A DNA stretch of 64,000 nt from Pseudovibrio sp. Alg231-02 (GCF_900143565.1 NZ_FREX01000011.1:13066-77065), one strand, 5' to 3'; shown: positions 1-9,086, counted from the first letter of the stretch. The notes: generated by a model from the sequence alone, not told the origin. Numbers and translations are program-made.

Positions 1-252
1 TGGAAGATCTCAATCACTGCGAACTCCATTCAGGCTGTACAGTCCGCCATAAAAGCGGGGCTTGGAGTTTCCATTCTACCGGCCTCTGCATTGCTGGAGG
101 ACATTCCTGTGATTGAGAGCGCCCTACCAGGGCTACCAGTAACTAGCGTCTTAAGTTATTTGTCCGCACAGGAAGAAAATCCACTGGCGCAGCGCTTCAT
201 TGATTACTTGCTGTGTTATTTACAAAAGACGAGTGCTCTGCAAACTGCTTAG
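1..252 (+). CDS. LysR-family transcriptional regulator, C-terminal fragment (cut by window start)
   Basis: Frame 1 is open from the first base to a TAG at 250-252 and encodes 83 residues. The fragment fits the last part of a LysR effector-binding domain: 'SIQAVQSAIKAGLGVSILP' is the usual 'V..G.GI.ilP' stretch and is followed by 'NPLAQRFIDYL', the typical end. The DNA-binding half lies outside the window, so target and ligand cannot be judged. No terminator is visible directly after it. Confidence 0.75.
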   Translation, partial: WKISITANSIQAVQSAIKAGLGVSILPASALLEDIPVIESALPGLPVTSVLSYLSAQEENPLAQRFIDYLLCYLQKTSALQTA

Positions 253-601
253 TTTGATGAATGTATTGACGAGATTTCATATAAGTGCTCCCTACTATTG
301 GTCACACGTGCAGTCTTTGGTTCGCTTCGCACGACGCACTCCACACTAGTGTACTCAAGGGTTATGAAGGGTTATTTATCAAGCCGAATGAGAGGACTTG
401 CTGCCAGCAATCTCAACCCTTGGTGGAACCAGCCAAATGGCTGCTTGTGGCCCGTCGCAGCCAAGATAGATCAAATTTTGGGAGAGCTTTTCGCACATGT
501 AGCAAAGTGTATGTGATGCGACATTACAAACTTTATTATTCCAAACGTTGTTAAGATCACAAACTCTACCGCATCATTACAAACTTTATTATGCCGTCAC
601 A
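253..601. other. Intergenic region between the lysR fragment and the flavoprotein gene
   Basis: About 350 bases without a convincing gene. The open frames here (89, 72 and 72 residues) overlap one another, lack ribosome binding sites and show no family features. Its one clear structure is an 18-bp direct repeat near the right end, entered separately. Both flanking genes read into this region, so a terminator would be expected, but I see no hairpin with a T-run. Confidence 0.5.
522..592. repeat. 18-bp direct repeat, two copies 53 bp apart
   Basis: CATTACAAACTTTATTAT occurs exactly at 522-539 and again at 575-592. Similarity extends a few bases leftwards (GCGA-CATTAC versus GCAT-CATTAC). A weaker partial copy, 'GATCACAAACT', lies between them. 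It could be a pair of protein-binding sites or the trace of a small duplication. It sits just past the stop codon of the flavoprotein gene on the opposite strand. Confidence 0.7.
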
Positions 602-1780
602 CTAAACAAACTGCCCGGCCGCATGGCCGGAAGACCAGGCCCATTGGAAGTTGAAGCCGCCGAGGTGGCCGGTGACGTCGACGACTTCGCCGATGAAGAA
701 GAGGCCGGGGACGGAGCTCGTTTCCATTGTTTTGGAGGAGAGGGCCTTTGTGCTTACGCCGCCTAAGGTGACCTCAGCGGTGCGGTAGCCCTCGGTGCCA
801 ACGGGCTTGAGGGCCCACTCATTGATTGCCAGAGCGGCTTTGCGCAGCACCTTGTCGGAGGTGTCGGCCAACCGTCCGCCCAGCTTATGCTCCTCAGCAA
901 TGTGTGTGGCCAGCTTTTTGGGCAACAAACTTGCCACCGCAGTCTTAATGTCCTGCTTCGGCTGGCTTTGCTTGGCGGACTTCAGGGCCTCAAAAACATC
1001 TGTGTCTGGAAGCAAGTTGACGCGAATGTCTTTGCCTTCTTCCCAGTAGGAGGAAATCTGCAAAATGGATGGCCCGGAAAGGCCACGATGGGTGAAGAGC
1101 AATCCTTCACGAAAACTGGTCTTTTTGAAAGACACAACAGCATCCACTGAAACGCCTGCCAGATGTTTGGTCCGTTCCCGCATCGCATCATCAAAGACGA
1201 ACGGTACGAGAGCAGCACGAGGGGTGACGAGCGGCAGATCGAACTGCTTGGCAATCTCGTAGCCAAAGCCGGTGGCACCCATCTTGGGAATGGATGGACC
1301 TCCGCATGCCACAACCACAGACTGCGCTCGCACGGTGTCTCTGGAGGTGCCAACGGTAAAGCGATCATCAGGCTTGGTAAGAGAGGTGACGCTGGTGCCC
1401 AGCTGAATGCGAACGCCAGATTGCTGGCAGAGCTGGAGCAGCATGTCGATGATCTGCTGCGCACTGTCATCGCAAAACAGTTGGCCCAGTGTCTTTTCGT
1501 GCCAACTGATGCGGTGCTTGTCCACCAGCGCGATAAAGTCGTGCTGGGTGAAGCGCTTCAAAGCAGAAACAGCAAAACGCGGGTTCTCAGAAAGATAGTT
1601 CGCGGGGGAAGCGTGCAGGTTTGTGAAGTTGCACCGCCCACCACCGGAGATGCGGATTTTGTCCGCTGGGCGCTTGGCATGGTCAATCACCAGCACAGAG
1701 CGTCCGCGCTTTCCAGCCTCAATGGCACACATCAGGCCGGCGGCACCTGCACCTATTATAAGAACGTCAATGTTTTGCAT
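602..1780 (-). CDS. HI0933/YhiN-family FAD-dependent oxidoreductase
   Basis: This 392-residue flavoprotein has the N-terminal dinucleotide-binding turn GAGAAG at residues 10-15, the family-specific 'RISGGGRCNFTN' near residues 43-54, and the C-terminal FAD contact 'GEVVDVTGHLGGFNFQWAW'. Length and order match the HI0933-like (BaiN/YhiN, often labelled aminoacetone oxidase) family, whose physiological substrates are mostly unknown. It starts at ATG 1780 and stands alone; upstream genes face away. A second, divergent member of the same superfamily lies at 15307-16539. Family assignment is firm; reaction and substrate are not. Confidence 0.85.
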   Translation of the reverse strand: MQNIDVLIIGAGAAGLMCAIEAGKRGRSVLVIDHAKRPADKIRISGGGRCNFTNLHASPANYLSENPRFAVSALKRFTQHDFIALVDKHRISWHEKTLGQLFCDDSAQQIIDMLLQLCQQSGVRIQLGTSVTSLTKPDDRFTVGTSRDTVRAQSVVVACGGPSIPKMGATGFGYEIAKQFDLPLVTPRAALVPFVFDDAMRERTKHLAGVSVDAVVSFKKTSFREGLLFTHRGLSGPSILQISSYWEEGKDIRVNLLPDTDVFEALKSAKQSQPKQDIKTAVASLLPKKLATHIAEEHKLGGRLADTSDKVLRKAALAINEWALKPVGTEGYRTAEVTLGGVSTKALSSKTMETSSVPGLFFIGEVVDVTGHLGGFNFQWAWSSGHAAGQFV

Positions 1781-1823
1781 GGCGCTCTTATATGGGCTTT
1801 CCAGCCAAGGTCAACTCGGGATC

Positions 1824-1853
1824 AAATAAAAGAGGAGGGCCGGGGCCCTCCTC
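1824..1853 (-). terminator. Intrinsic terminator of the chemoreceptor gene
   Basis: A ten-base perfect stem (GAGGAGGGCC / GGCCCTCCTC, 1832-1853) is followed on the minus strand by a T-rich run (1824-1831). It lies 25 bases past the stop of the methyl-accepting chemotaxis gene and reads in its direction. Confidence 0.85.
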
Positions 1854-1877
1854 ATGCATTTCAGCAATGTTTAACGC

Positions 1878-3923
1878 TTAAGCCGCAACAACATCTCTCA
1901 GGAAGTTGGAAATGGTCTGGCGCAGCTCCGTTGCCTGTTTGGAAACAGAAGAAGAAGCCTCAAGCACGTCATTGGCAGAGTGGTTGGTTTCCTGAACCGA
2001 GCTCGTGACAACGCTCATGCTGTCCGCCACATCCTGAGTGCCCTGCGCAGCCTGCTGAATGTTCTGGCTGATGGAGGATGTCGCCGCATTCTGCTGAGCA
2101 ATCGCAGTGGCAATAGAGCTGGTGTACTCATTCACCTGATGCATTGTGCCAGCAATCTGCTCAATAGCGGTCACGGCTTCCTTCGTGGAGCCCTGAATAC
2201 CGGAGATCTGAGAGGAAATCTCTTCTGTCGCCTTAGAGGTCTGGGTCGCAAGCTCCTTCACCTCAGATGCAACAACCGCAAAGCCCTTACCCATCTCGCC
2301 AGCACGCGCTGCTTCAATGGTTGCGTTCAGAGCCAGCAGGTTGGTCTGCTCGGCGATGTCACGAATGAGATTGACCACTTCGCCAATCTTCTGAGCCGCA
2401 ACATCCAGATCCGCCACATGATCGTTGGTGGCAGTTGCAACACTGGTTGCATCATCAACAGTCTGCTTGGTCTGGGAGATCTGGCGCCCGATCTCTTCGA
2501 TGGATGCAGAGAGCTCTTCAGCAGCAGATGCCACAGTCTGTACGTTGTGCGAAGCCTGCTCAGAGGAACCAGCAGCGCTGTTGGCACGGTCAGATGTGGT
2601 TGTCGCGATGTGAGTCAGAGAGTCCGCGGTTTGCTGCATCTTGCCGGTATTGTCATCAACCCGGTCAAGAACACTAGAGACCTGATCATTAAACACACTG
2701 ATCAGCTGATCCACGTGCATCTGGCGATCACGCTCCTGTTCATGCTCTTTCTCAGAAAGGCTCTGCAAACGCTTCTGCTCAGCAACCGTATCGCGGAAAG
2801 ACATAACAGCGTTCGCCACCTGGCCAACTTCATCAACGCCAGTCGCACCTGCAAACGTCACAGTGGTATCGCCTTCAGCCAGCTTGCGAGCATCGCCCAG
2901 CAGGGCTGCAACCGGAACAGATACACTGCGAATGATCGTGTAAGCCGCGCCAATACCCAGCACAGTCACAATGCCGGAGATGATCAGGGCCAACATGAAC
3001 TGCCATTGTGCATTCGCAGTCAGCTTTTGCGCATGCATCACCAGTTCGTCAGCAAGGTAGTCCTCGAAATCTTTCAGTGCATCAATACGCTTGGTCGCCA
3101 GATCAAACCATTCAGTACCGGAAACAGAGGAGATGTCGCCGCCAAACGCAGCGGCATAGCCCAGCTTACGGGCAGCATCAACTTGGCTCATGATAGGCCG
3201 GTTGAAGATCTTCTCCAGAAACTTTACCTGAGGACCGGTCATCAAAGAACGCGCGGTTTTAAAATGCGTGTCCTGGCTGGCGCTCAGGCGTACAAAACGG
3301 TGATAGATAGTCGGGTTAAATTCCTGAGCACTAAAGCCGTTTGCGCCAATTGCCCGCTCAATGCCTGCGTTCTCTTTTCCAAGCAGCACTTCTTCATACA
3401 TGCTCAGCTTGCGAACAAGGCTTGCATCGCGGCTTACGGCAATTGTGCTTGGCAAAAACTTGAAGGCCTCGTTGATCGTGCCGCTGTAGTAAGCAACAGT
3501 TTCGCCAACAGTTGTGTTCAGGTTTTTGACGTTATTGCGGATCCGGGCAATGTTTGCCAGACGGCTGTTCACCATGTCCACCTGAGCCGCAAGGCCCTTG
3601 TCAATGGAAGCAAGGTGGATGTTGTCCAGCGCAGTCTTATAGATGCGGATTTTGCTGTCAGTCAGCTTGTGCTGGTCAGCAAGGCCCTCTGCAAAGGCTT
3701 TGCCCTTTGCGCCAAGGTATCCGGCGGAGCGGCCACGCTCTTTTTGCAGTTCGTGAACAACAGCACTCAATACAGGAACAAACTCTGCAACCTGACCAAT
3801 AGAGGATGCTTCCACCTTTTTGTTATAGGCGGTGGTGGTTTGTGAGCCAGCAAAATAGAGCATGGGCACAAACGCAAGCATGAATATCGCGATGATACGA
3901 TACTTTAAAAGAATACGACGCAT
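1878..3923 (-). CDS. Methyl-accepting chemotaxis protein with NIT-type sensor domain
   Basis: A 681-residue inner-membrane chemoreceptor. TM1 is at about 9-27. The periplasmic part contains '[14 protein letters not shown]' (57-70), the hallmark of the nitrate/nitrite-sensing NIT domain. TM2 is near residue 310, then comes a HAMP linker ('[10 protein letters not shown]') and the cytoplasmic helical hairpin with its tip '[20 protein letters not shown]' starting near 523. No C-terminal methylase-docking pentapeptide is present. By family it would signal to CheA/CheW; no che genes are in the window, so it is an orphan receptor. Nitrate as ligand is inference from the domain only. It has its own terminator at 1824-1853 and unusual inverted repeats upstream. 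Confidence 0.92.
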   Translation of the reverse strand: MRRILLKYRIIAIFMLAFVPMLYFAGSQTTTAYNKKVEASSIGQVAEFVPVLSAVVHELQKERGRSAGYLGAKGKAFAEGLADQHKLTDSKIRIYKTALDNIHLASIDKGLAAQVDMVNSRLANIARIRNNVKNLNTTVGETVAYYSGTINEAFKFLPSTIAVSRDASLVRKLSMYEEVLLGKENAGIERAIGANGFSAQEFNPTIYHRFVRLSASQDTHFKTARSLMTGPQVKFLEKIFNRPIMSQVDAARKLGYAAAFGGDISSVSGTEWFDLATKRIDALKDFEDYLADELVMHAQKLTANAQWQFMLALIISGIVTVLGIGAAYTIIRSVSVPVAALLGDARKLAEGDTTVTFAGATGVDEVGQVANAVMSFRDTVAEQKRLQSLSEKEHEQERDRQMHVDQLISVFNDQVSSVLDRVDDNTGKMQQTADSLTHIATTTSDRANSAAGSSEQASHNVQTVASAAEELSASIEEIGRQISQTKQTVDDATSVATATNDHVADLDVAAQKIGEVVNLIRDIAEQTNLLALNATIEAARAGEMGKGFAVVASEVKELATQTSKATEEISSQISGIQGSTKEAVTAIEQIAGTMHQVNEYTSSIATAIAQQNAATSSISQNIQQAAQGTQDVADSMSVVTSSVQETNHSANDVLEASSSVSKQATELRQTISNFLRDVVAA

Positions 3924-4280
3924 GAGAGCACCTGAAAGGGGAACTCGAGTTCCAAATTTGAGCGGGGCACTGCTGCCCGTTACACTGTTTCGTTATTACA
4001 CGCACAAATTGAGTCAGTAATTCTTTATAGAGCGTTTATTCTATAGCTTGGATTTGTACTAACTACCTACTTATTCTCACCTAAGTAATATAAGTAGGTG
4101 AAATACTTAGTTCCTAAGTATATGTGTAGATTGCAATTGATTATTATTTCGGAAATATACTTGAGTTTTCAGCGAGTACAAGAGCATCGACGATTATTAG
4201 TGAGCTTTTGATGATTCGTTTAAGCAGTCTATGGAAAGGGAAGCAAAGCTCCCCATTCCAAGATCTCGGTCAAGTGATGC
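3924..4280. promoter_or_regulatory. AT-rich upstream region of the chemoreceptor gene
   Basis: About 357 bases between the chemoreceptor start and the end of the TRAP binding-protein gene; both genes are on the minus strand. It holds no credible gene. Its main content is a pair of adjacent inverted repeats (4065-4121, separate entry), a plausible control region for the chemoreceptor. Confidence 0.5.
4065..4121. repeat. Two adjacent inverted repeats sharing a core
   Basis: ACCTACTTAT (4065-4074) is matched perfectly by ATAAGTAGGT (4090-4099), with a 15-base gap. Immediately after, ATACTTAG (4103-4110) is matched by CTAAGTAT (4114-4121) across a 3-base gap. Both share a TACTTA/TAAGTA core, and CTAAGTA also occurs inside the first gap. 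No T-run follows, so it looks more like repeated operator half-sites than a terminator. It lies about 145-200 bases upstream of the chemoreceptor start. Confidence 0.75.
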
Positions 4281-5369
4281 TTACGTAGACCACACCTGCG
4301 CACGGTCCTGATAAAGCTGTCCCTCCATGCGGGCACCGTACAAAGAACAAGCTTTCACGTAGTCCATGTAGGAACCGTGGATTTTCTCGCTCATCGCGTC
4401 CCCGGCAGGATAGGCCGCAATCACTTCGCGGGCAGCCGCGCCAATCGCTTCAATCACATCCGGTGGGAAGGAGGAGAGAATAGCACCGCGCTCCACCAGT
4501 GTGGAGAGAGCGATGGTGTTGTTGTAGCGGAACTCCGCTGTGCTCTCTTCAGCCTGTGCTGTCGCCGCTTGCGCCAGAACTTCCTTCAGCCAAGGGCTCA
4601 GGTTCTCATAGGTGTTCTGGTTTACGATCATTTCCAGACCCGGACCCGGCTCATGGAACGCTGGCAAGTGGTAGTACGGCGCAATCTTGTAAAGGCCGAG
4701 AGCGAGATCGTTCCACGGGCCAACAAACTCAGCCGCATCAACCACGCCGGACTGCAGGGCAGGGTAGATTTCTGGCGGAGGTGTGACAACAGTCGTCGCA
4801 CCCACTTTGCGCAGAATGTCGCCGCCAAGGCCGGCAATACGCATCTTCAGCCCGACAAGGTCGTCCAGAGACTTGATTGGCTTCTTGAACCAGCCGCCTG
4901 CCTGAGCGCCCGAGCTACCCGCATAAAATGGTTTCACACCATGCGGTGCATAAGCTTCGTCCCAAAGAGCCTGTCCGCCGCCATGACGCAACCAGCCGGA
5001 AAGCTCAGTCGCATCCAGGCCAAACGGGAGGGTGGTGAAGTACATGGTCGAGCGGATCTTGCCCACCTGATAATAAGGCGCATTGTGACCGATATCAGCA
5101 GTGCCAGAGGAAACGGCAGAGAATGTTTCGAACGGAGGAACCAGCTCGCCGCCGCCAAAATACTTGATGGAAATCTTTCCGTCAGAAAGCGCCTCGATGC
5201 GTTTGCCCAGCTGCTCAGCTGAGGTGCCCACGCCCGGGAAACCCTTTGGGAAAGAGCCGACGAGTTTCAGGTTCAATGTGGCGTTTGCAAGTGCTGGCGC
5301 AGCAAGGACAGAAGCGCTGCCTGCAGCACCAGTTGCCATTGCTGTTTTCAAAAAGTCACGGCGTTTCAT
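4281..5369 (-). CDS. TRAP transporter substrate-binding protein (DctP/TakP type)
   Basis: A 362-residue periplasmic binding protein. It begins with a Tat-type signal (MKRRDFLKTA, then a small-residue stretch ending ALA near residue 28). The middle carries features of the TRAP SBP fold, including 'GLKMRIAGLGGDILRKVG' and 'PPPEIYPALQSGVVDAAEF', where the conserved Arg binds the ligand carboxylate. The second stretch resembles the TakP branch that binds 2-oxoacids, so an organic acid ligand is likely. No DctQ or DctM membrane subunit is adjacent, so it is an orphan SBP here. SD GGAG precedes ATG 5369. The TetR gene lies 116 bases upstream in the same orientation and may control it. Confidence 0.88.
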   Translation of the reverse strand: MKRRDFLKTAMATGAAGSASVLAAPALANATLNLKLVGSFPKGFPGVGTSAEQLGKRIEALSDGKISIKYFGGGELVPPFETFSAVSSGTADIGHNAPYYQVGKIRSTMYFTTLPFGLDATELSGWLRHGGGQALWDEAYAPHGVKPFYAGSSGAQAGGWFKKPIKSLDDLVGLKMRIAGLGGDILRKVGATTVVTPPPEIYPALQSGVVDAAEFVGPWNDLALGLYKIAPYYHLPAFHEPGPGLEMIVNQNTYENLSPWLKEVLAQAATAQAEESTAEFRYNNTIALSTLVERGAILSSFPPDVIEAIGAAAREVIAAYPAGDAMSEKIHGSYMDYVKACSLYGARMEGQLYQDRAQVWST

Positions 5370-5485
5370 CTGCCCGTCTCCGCTAATTCATAAAATACGT
5401 AGGTATTAATGCTAGCAGAGGGCAGGTGGGTCTGGCGATATATTTCAGCAGTCAGGGCTGAGAAGAAATCAAGTCAGAGAGAGCT

Positions 5486-6037
5486 TTACTTGAGTATCTC
5501 GAACATGCGCTCGAGCTGCTCTTCCACATTCAGCTGGTCCTCATCAAGAACCTGAAACATCCCGTTGCTGTGAATACCTTCAACAGCCAGATAGACAAGG
5601 GTTGCCAGCTCTGGGTCTTCCGACTCGTCCTGAATGCGCGCGTACATGTCTTTATGGAAGACGCGGACAGGGTCAAGCAGGCTCGGGTCGTCTGCAATGG
5701 CGGCCAGCATACCGGAGGCTGCCTTGTTGTCTTCTTTGAACTTGCTGCAAAGCCCCTTCAGGAATGCCCGCATAAGTTTATGACGATAAGGATCATCAGC
5801 AAGCTTCTGCTCTTCTGTGGCAATGTTATCGCGCGTGCCATCTACATGGTATTGAACCATGGAGCGGATGAGAGCTTGTTTGCTTGGGAAGTTATAGAGC
5901 AGCCCACCTTTGGAAACGCCTGCATGCTTGGCGATTGCATCCAACGAAAACTGCCCACCGCCTTGTGCTTGCACATAGTCGATGGCCGCTTCAAGAATGC
6001 GATGCTGCGTTCTGCTGGCTTTGGTCGTGCCCTTCAC
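5486..6037 (-). CDS. TetR-family transcriptional regulator
   Basis: A regulator with the TetR N-terminal helix-turn-helix: 'ILEAAIDYVQAQGGGQFSLDAIAKHAGVSKGGLLYNFPSKQALI' read in pieces matches helix 1 through the recognition helix and the F/Y-x-F-xx-K end. A GTG at 6037 preceded by AAGGGA six bases away is the best start (183 residues); a TTG at 6055 has no ribosome binding site. The C-terminal ligand domain is not recognisable further. A 12-bp palindrome 60 bases upstream may be its own operator. The TRAP binding-protein gene follows on the same strand, so a role in solute-responsive control is possible. Confidence 0.88.
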   Translation of the reverse strand: MKGTTKASRTQHRILEAAIDYVQAQGGGQFSLDAIAKHAGVSKGGLLYNFPSKQALIRSMVQYHVDGTRDNIATEEQKLADDPYRHKLMRAFLKGLCSKFKEDNKAASGMLAAIADDPSLLDPVRVFHKDMYARIQDESEDPELATLVYLAVEGIHSNGMFQVLDEDQLNVEEQLERMFEILK

Positions 6038-6095
6038 AATGAGTCCCTTGCCCAATTCTGCGAGAGGTCGCAGAGAAAAAAGTTGTTCTTATAAG

Positions 6096-6107
6096 CGCAG
6101 ATCTGCG
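6096..6107. promoter_or_regulatory. Palindrome upstream of tetR, candidate operator
   Basis: CGCAGATCTGCG is a perfect 12-bp palindrome, extended imperfectly to AAG on the left and CTT on the right. It lies about 60 bases upstream of the TetR start. Autoregulation through such a site is common in the family; the link here is inference. Confidence 0.45.
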
Positions 6108-6319
6108 ACTTTTGTCAGTATAGGCCATCAGTGGCAACTTTGCGAGGCCAAGTCGTCATGTGAACCACGAAATTTATGAAGTGAAAACAACGATGTTCGT
6201 TGAGCCAGATAAAATAGCCGTGATTGCGGCTCTTTTAAGAAGTTCTCAGCCAAAAGGTGGGGGAGAGAGAGCATTAGGCAAGCTCTGATCAGAACAAGGA
6301 GACGGCGGGTCTGATGTGA

Positions 6320-6368
6320 AAAATAAAAGGCCTGACGGCGCCTGGCAATTGCCGGCGCGCATCAGGCC
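6320..6368 (-). terminator. Intrinsic terminator of the cold-shock gene
   Basis: GGCCTGA (6329-6335) pairs with TCAGGCC (6362-6368), enclosing GC-rich complementary sequence. On the minus strand it is followed by TTTTATTTT (6320-6328). It lies 73 bases past the cold-shock stop and points the right way. Confidence 0.75.
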
Positions 6369-6440
6369 AATTATGTGGCGGTCACAAAGTTCATTCAGCT
6401 TGCGCTGAAACAAACTCTGGAGCCTCGCAAATCGTACAGA

Positions 6441-6653
6441 TTAAGCAAGCTCAATCTGGGAAGCCTGCAAACCGCGGCCACGACGATCTTCTTCAGCAAC
6501 AAAAGTGATCGCTGCACCTTCAGCAGGAACTGCGATGCCAGAGCGTTCGAAAGCTGTGATATGAACAAAGATGTCTTTGGAACCGTCAGCTGGAGTAACG
6601 AAGCCGTAGCCTTTGTCGTGGTTGAAGAATTTGAGGGTACCGTCTTGTCGCAT
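6441..6653 (-). CDS. Cold-shock domain protein (CspA family)
   Basis: A 70-residue single cold-shock domain. It has RNP1 'KGYGFVTP' and RNP2 'DIFVHI', and begins MRQDGTLKFFNHDKG. Such proteins bind single-stranded nucleic acids and act as RNA chaperones. Length is normal for the family. About 300 bases with no gene lie upstream; csp genes often have a long 5' leader that controls translation with temperature, and this one has room for it. It has its own terminator (6320-6368). Confidence 0.93.
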   Translation of the reverse strand: MRQDGTLKFFNHDKGYGFVTPADGSKDIFVHITAFERSGIAVPAEGAAITFVAEEDRRGRGLQASQIELA

Positions 6654-6966
6654 GGAAACGTCCTTTAAGCCAAAAAAGTCAACTCGCCTGGTTAAGGCGG
6701 GTCAGTCGTGACGAGCAATGTAATCAAAGGCAGAAAAGGACATTGTTCCGATACATGCACCGCAACATTGCCAGCCGTGTCTCTAATAACAGCCCGCAGT
6801 CATAAGGTCTGAGCTCTCATTCTTTCTAAAAGAAATCAGTCCTAATGGTTCATATAGGGAGGCGGGTCATATGTCGCCCCTCTAATACTACGGGATAAGC
6901 AAATCTCTTAGCTTGCTCGTCCCTACCGATGTAGTTGCTCCTTAAGAAATCCACAAGGTGCAATTT
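6654..6966. promoter_or_regulatory. Leader/promoter region of the cold-shock gene
   Basis: About 310 bases between the liv operon end and the cold-shock gene, both on the minus strand. No credible gene is present. I found no clear -35/-10 pair. A partly symmetric GC-rich stretch around 6857-6884 could form a stem in the csp leader RNA, but pairing is imperfect. Confidence 0.4.
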
Positions 6967-6988
6967 AAAAAAAGAGCCCAATTGAGGC
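6967..6988 (-). terminator. Weak terminator at the end of the liv operon
   Basis: A short imperfect hairpin (GCCTCAATTGGGC on the minus strand, four-base stem with one wobble) is followed by TC and seven T (6967-6973). It starts one base past the livM stop. The stem is weak but the T-run and position fit. Confidence 0.45.
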
Positions 6989-6989
6989 A

Positions 6990-8045
6990 TTATGTTCCTC
7001 TTAAACGGCCCACGATGCCCTTAGGGAACCAGTAAATACTGCAGATAAATAACATTCCCAACCAAAGCAGCCAGCGTTCCGGTGAAACCACCTCTGATAC
7101 TATAGGCAGACTACCCAGCGATTCCTGAAGGAGGCCCAAGAGGTTCTGCAAATAGGACTGGGTGAGAAGGAACAGGACAGCCCCGATAACGGCGCCGTAC
7201 ATGCTCCCCATTCCGCCAATCACAACCATCAACAGAATGTCCACCATTATATCCATGGAGAGCGTTGTCGCTGGTCCAGTGTAGCGCAGCCAGAGGGCCA
7301 TCAGCGAACCCGCAAGTGCCGCCATCACCGCAGACAGAATTGTCGCCACACTGCGATATCGCACCACCTTGTAGCCAATCGCTTCAGCGCGGAATGCATT
7401 CTCTCGGATAGCTTGCAGAACACGGCCAAACGGAGAGTTCACCATCCGCAGCAAAACAAGGAACAGACACAGGCTGCTGAAGAAGACCACATAGTACGTG
7501 ATCAGTTTGCCATTGAGGCGAACTCCGAGCACCTTCTCCTTCACCAACTTGAACGCAGGCGTCATCTCCCGCGGGATACGATAGCTCAGCCCGTCCTCAC
7601 CGCCAGTGAAGCCGGAAAGTTGCGAGACCAGCACCAGAAACGCACTCGCCACAGCCAGCGTCATCATGGCAAAGAAGATTGCCTTGACCCGTAGTGAGAA
7701 CAGCGTAATCACAAACGCAAAGGCCCCGGCCACCAGCGCACCACACACAGTGCCAAGCGCAATCGCGCTGTAAGAGGCGCCCATGTTCACCAGTGCAATG
7801 GCCGTCCCATAAGCCCCGATACCAAAGAACATAGTGTGCGCGAACGACACCACGCCGGTGTACCCCAGCAGTAAATCATAACTGGCCACCAGCACAATGA
7901 AGATGCAAATGCGAGCAGCCGTATCTAACGAACGCGTGCCGGGAAACAGAAAGGGTGCAAACAGCAAACCAAACAGAATAAGCAGCAAGACTGCACTAAG
8001 CATTTTGCTGCGTGGACGGTCACCGGAAAGGAGTTTCACAATCAT
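6990..8045 (-). CDS. livM: Branched-chain amino acid-type ABC transporter permease LivM
   Basis: A 351-residue integral membrane protein with many hydrophobic segments and the LivM signature region 'SYDLLLGYTGVVSFAHTMFFGIGAY' (near 55-80). It forms the inner-membrane channel with LivH. SD GAGGAG precedes ATG 8045, and that SD overlaps the end of livH, showing translational coupling. It is the last gene of the minus-strand operon livK - symporter - livG - livF - livH - livM. The substrate class (branched-chain amino acids, amides, urea or others) is not decided by sequence reading. Confidence 0.9.
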   Translation of the reverse strand: MIVKLLSGDRPRSKMLSAVLLLILFGLLFAPFLFPGTRSLDTAARICIFIVLVASYDLLLGYTGVVSFAHTMFFGIGAYGTAIALVNMGASYSAIALGTVCGALVAGAFAFVITLFSLRVKAIFFAMMTLAVASAFLVLVSQLSGFTGGEDGLSYRIPREMTPAFKLVKEKVLGVRLNGKLITYYVVFFSSLCLFLVLLRMVNSPFGRVLQAIRENAFRAEAIGYKVVRYRSVATILSAVMAALAGSLMALWLRYTGPATTLSMDIMVDILLMVVIGGMGSMYGAVIGAVLFLLTQSYLQNLLGLLQESLGSLPIVSEVVSPERWLLWLGMLFICSIYWFPKGIVGRLRGT

Positions 8046-8057
8046 CTGACAAACTCC

Positions 8058-9086
8058 TCAATGCGCTTTGACGACGGGGTAAAGCCCCTGAGGTCGCCAC
8101 ATCAGCACAGCCCCCATCAGCAAAATGGTCGAGACCAACGCCAGTTTGGGGATCAGGAAGCCGGTGTAGTTGGTCAACAAGCCCACCAGCATCGCGCCGA
8201 TGAAACAGCCCTCAATGGACCCCAGCCCACCGATGATCACCACGATAAACACGGAGATCATCACCTCAGCCCCCATGTGGGCCGTAATGGTTTCCTGATA
8301 CATACCCCACATCACACCGCCGAGTCCCGCTAAAGCACAGCCCACCATGAACACTGCCAGAAACAGCTTCTCTATCGGATACCCCAGAGCTTCCACCATT
8401 TCGCCATTCTGAACCCCAGCTCGCACCAGCAGCCCAATGCGTGTCCGGTTTAAAACCAGTCGCATGGCAACAAACAACGCCAGCCCGATTACAATGGCCA
8501 ACACACGGTATTTCTCAATGGCAGCTCCCAGCACCACAAAAGAACCCTGAAACGCAGCAGGCCGCGCCAGCACGATCTCATCCGGGCCCCAGATCACATA
8601 GATCAGCTGCTGCGTCACAACGAGCCCGCCCATGGTCACGAGGATCTGCTTCAGGTGTTGCCCGTACACCGGCTTAACAATCAGCCGCTCAAAGCCATAG
8701 CCCGCAAGACCCGTCACCAGCATGGCAAACGCCACAGCAAGCAAAACAGCCCCCAGATTAAGCGCAATACTGGGGCTCTCAATCCAGCCACCCAGCAGAC
8801 CCAAAATGGTAAACCCTGCAAAGGCCCCAAGCGAAATAAATGCCCCATGCCCGAAGTTGATCACGTCCATCAGGCCGAAGATCACAGTAAGGCCAGACGC
8901 CATGATGAAAATCATCATCCCCATCGCCAGTCCCGCCGCCGTCAGCGTCAACCAGGTGGAGCCGGAACCAATCGCGAACAAGCCGATCACCATCAGCACA
9001 GGCACAAGCAGCAGCGGTGCCTTTGCCTCGATCATCTGAGAGAAGGAAGGGCGCTCGATGCGCGGTTTAATCAGGCTGTCACTCAT
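8058..9086 (-). CDS. livH: Branched-chain amino acid-type ABC transporter permease LivH
   Basis: A 342-residue permease with a charged N-terminus and about eight to nine hydrophobic segments. It contains the LivH motif 'VIFGLMDVINFGHGAFISLGA' split over residues 68-88, and 'FIVVIIGGLGSIEGCFIGA' near the C-terminus. It pairs with LivM. Its ATG overlaps the livF stop by four bases (ATGA), and SD GGAGG lies within livF, so the two are translationally coupled. Confidence 0.9.
   Translation of the reverse strand: MSDSLIKPRIERPSFSQMIEAKAPLLLVPVLMVIGLFAIGSGSTWLTLTAAGLAMGMMIFIMASGLTVIFGLMDVINFGHGAFISLGAFAGFTILGLLGGWIESPSIALNLGAVLLAVAFAMLVTGLAGYGFERLIVKPVYGQHLKQILVTMGGLVVTQQLIYVIWGPDEIVLARPAAFQGSFVVLGAAIEKYRVLAIVIGLALFVAMRLVLNRTRIGLLVRAGVQNGEMVEALGYPIEKLFLAVFMVGCALAGLGGVMWGMYQETITAHMGAEVMISVFIVVIIGGLGSIEGCFIGAMLVGLLTNYTGFLIPKLALVSTILLMGAVLMWRPQGLYPVVKAH

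Noticed and set aside
1163-2008. A 281-residue plus-strand open frame opposite the flavoprotein gene
   Set aside because: Antisense to a clear HI0933-family gene and shows no family feature of its own.
1980-3845. A 621-residue plus-strand open frame opposite the chemoreceptor gene
   Set aside because: It is the mirror of a well-supported chemoreceptor. It has no ribosome site and an unnatural Arg/His/Leu-rich composition.
4377-5222. A 281-residue plus-strand open frame opposite the TRAP binding-protein gene
   Set aside because: Shadow of the real gene, whose signal peptide and fold motifs are unambiguous.
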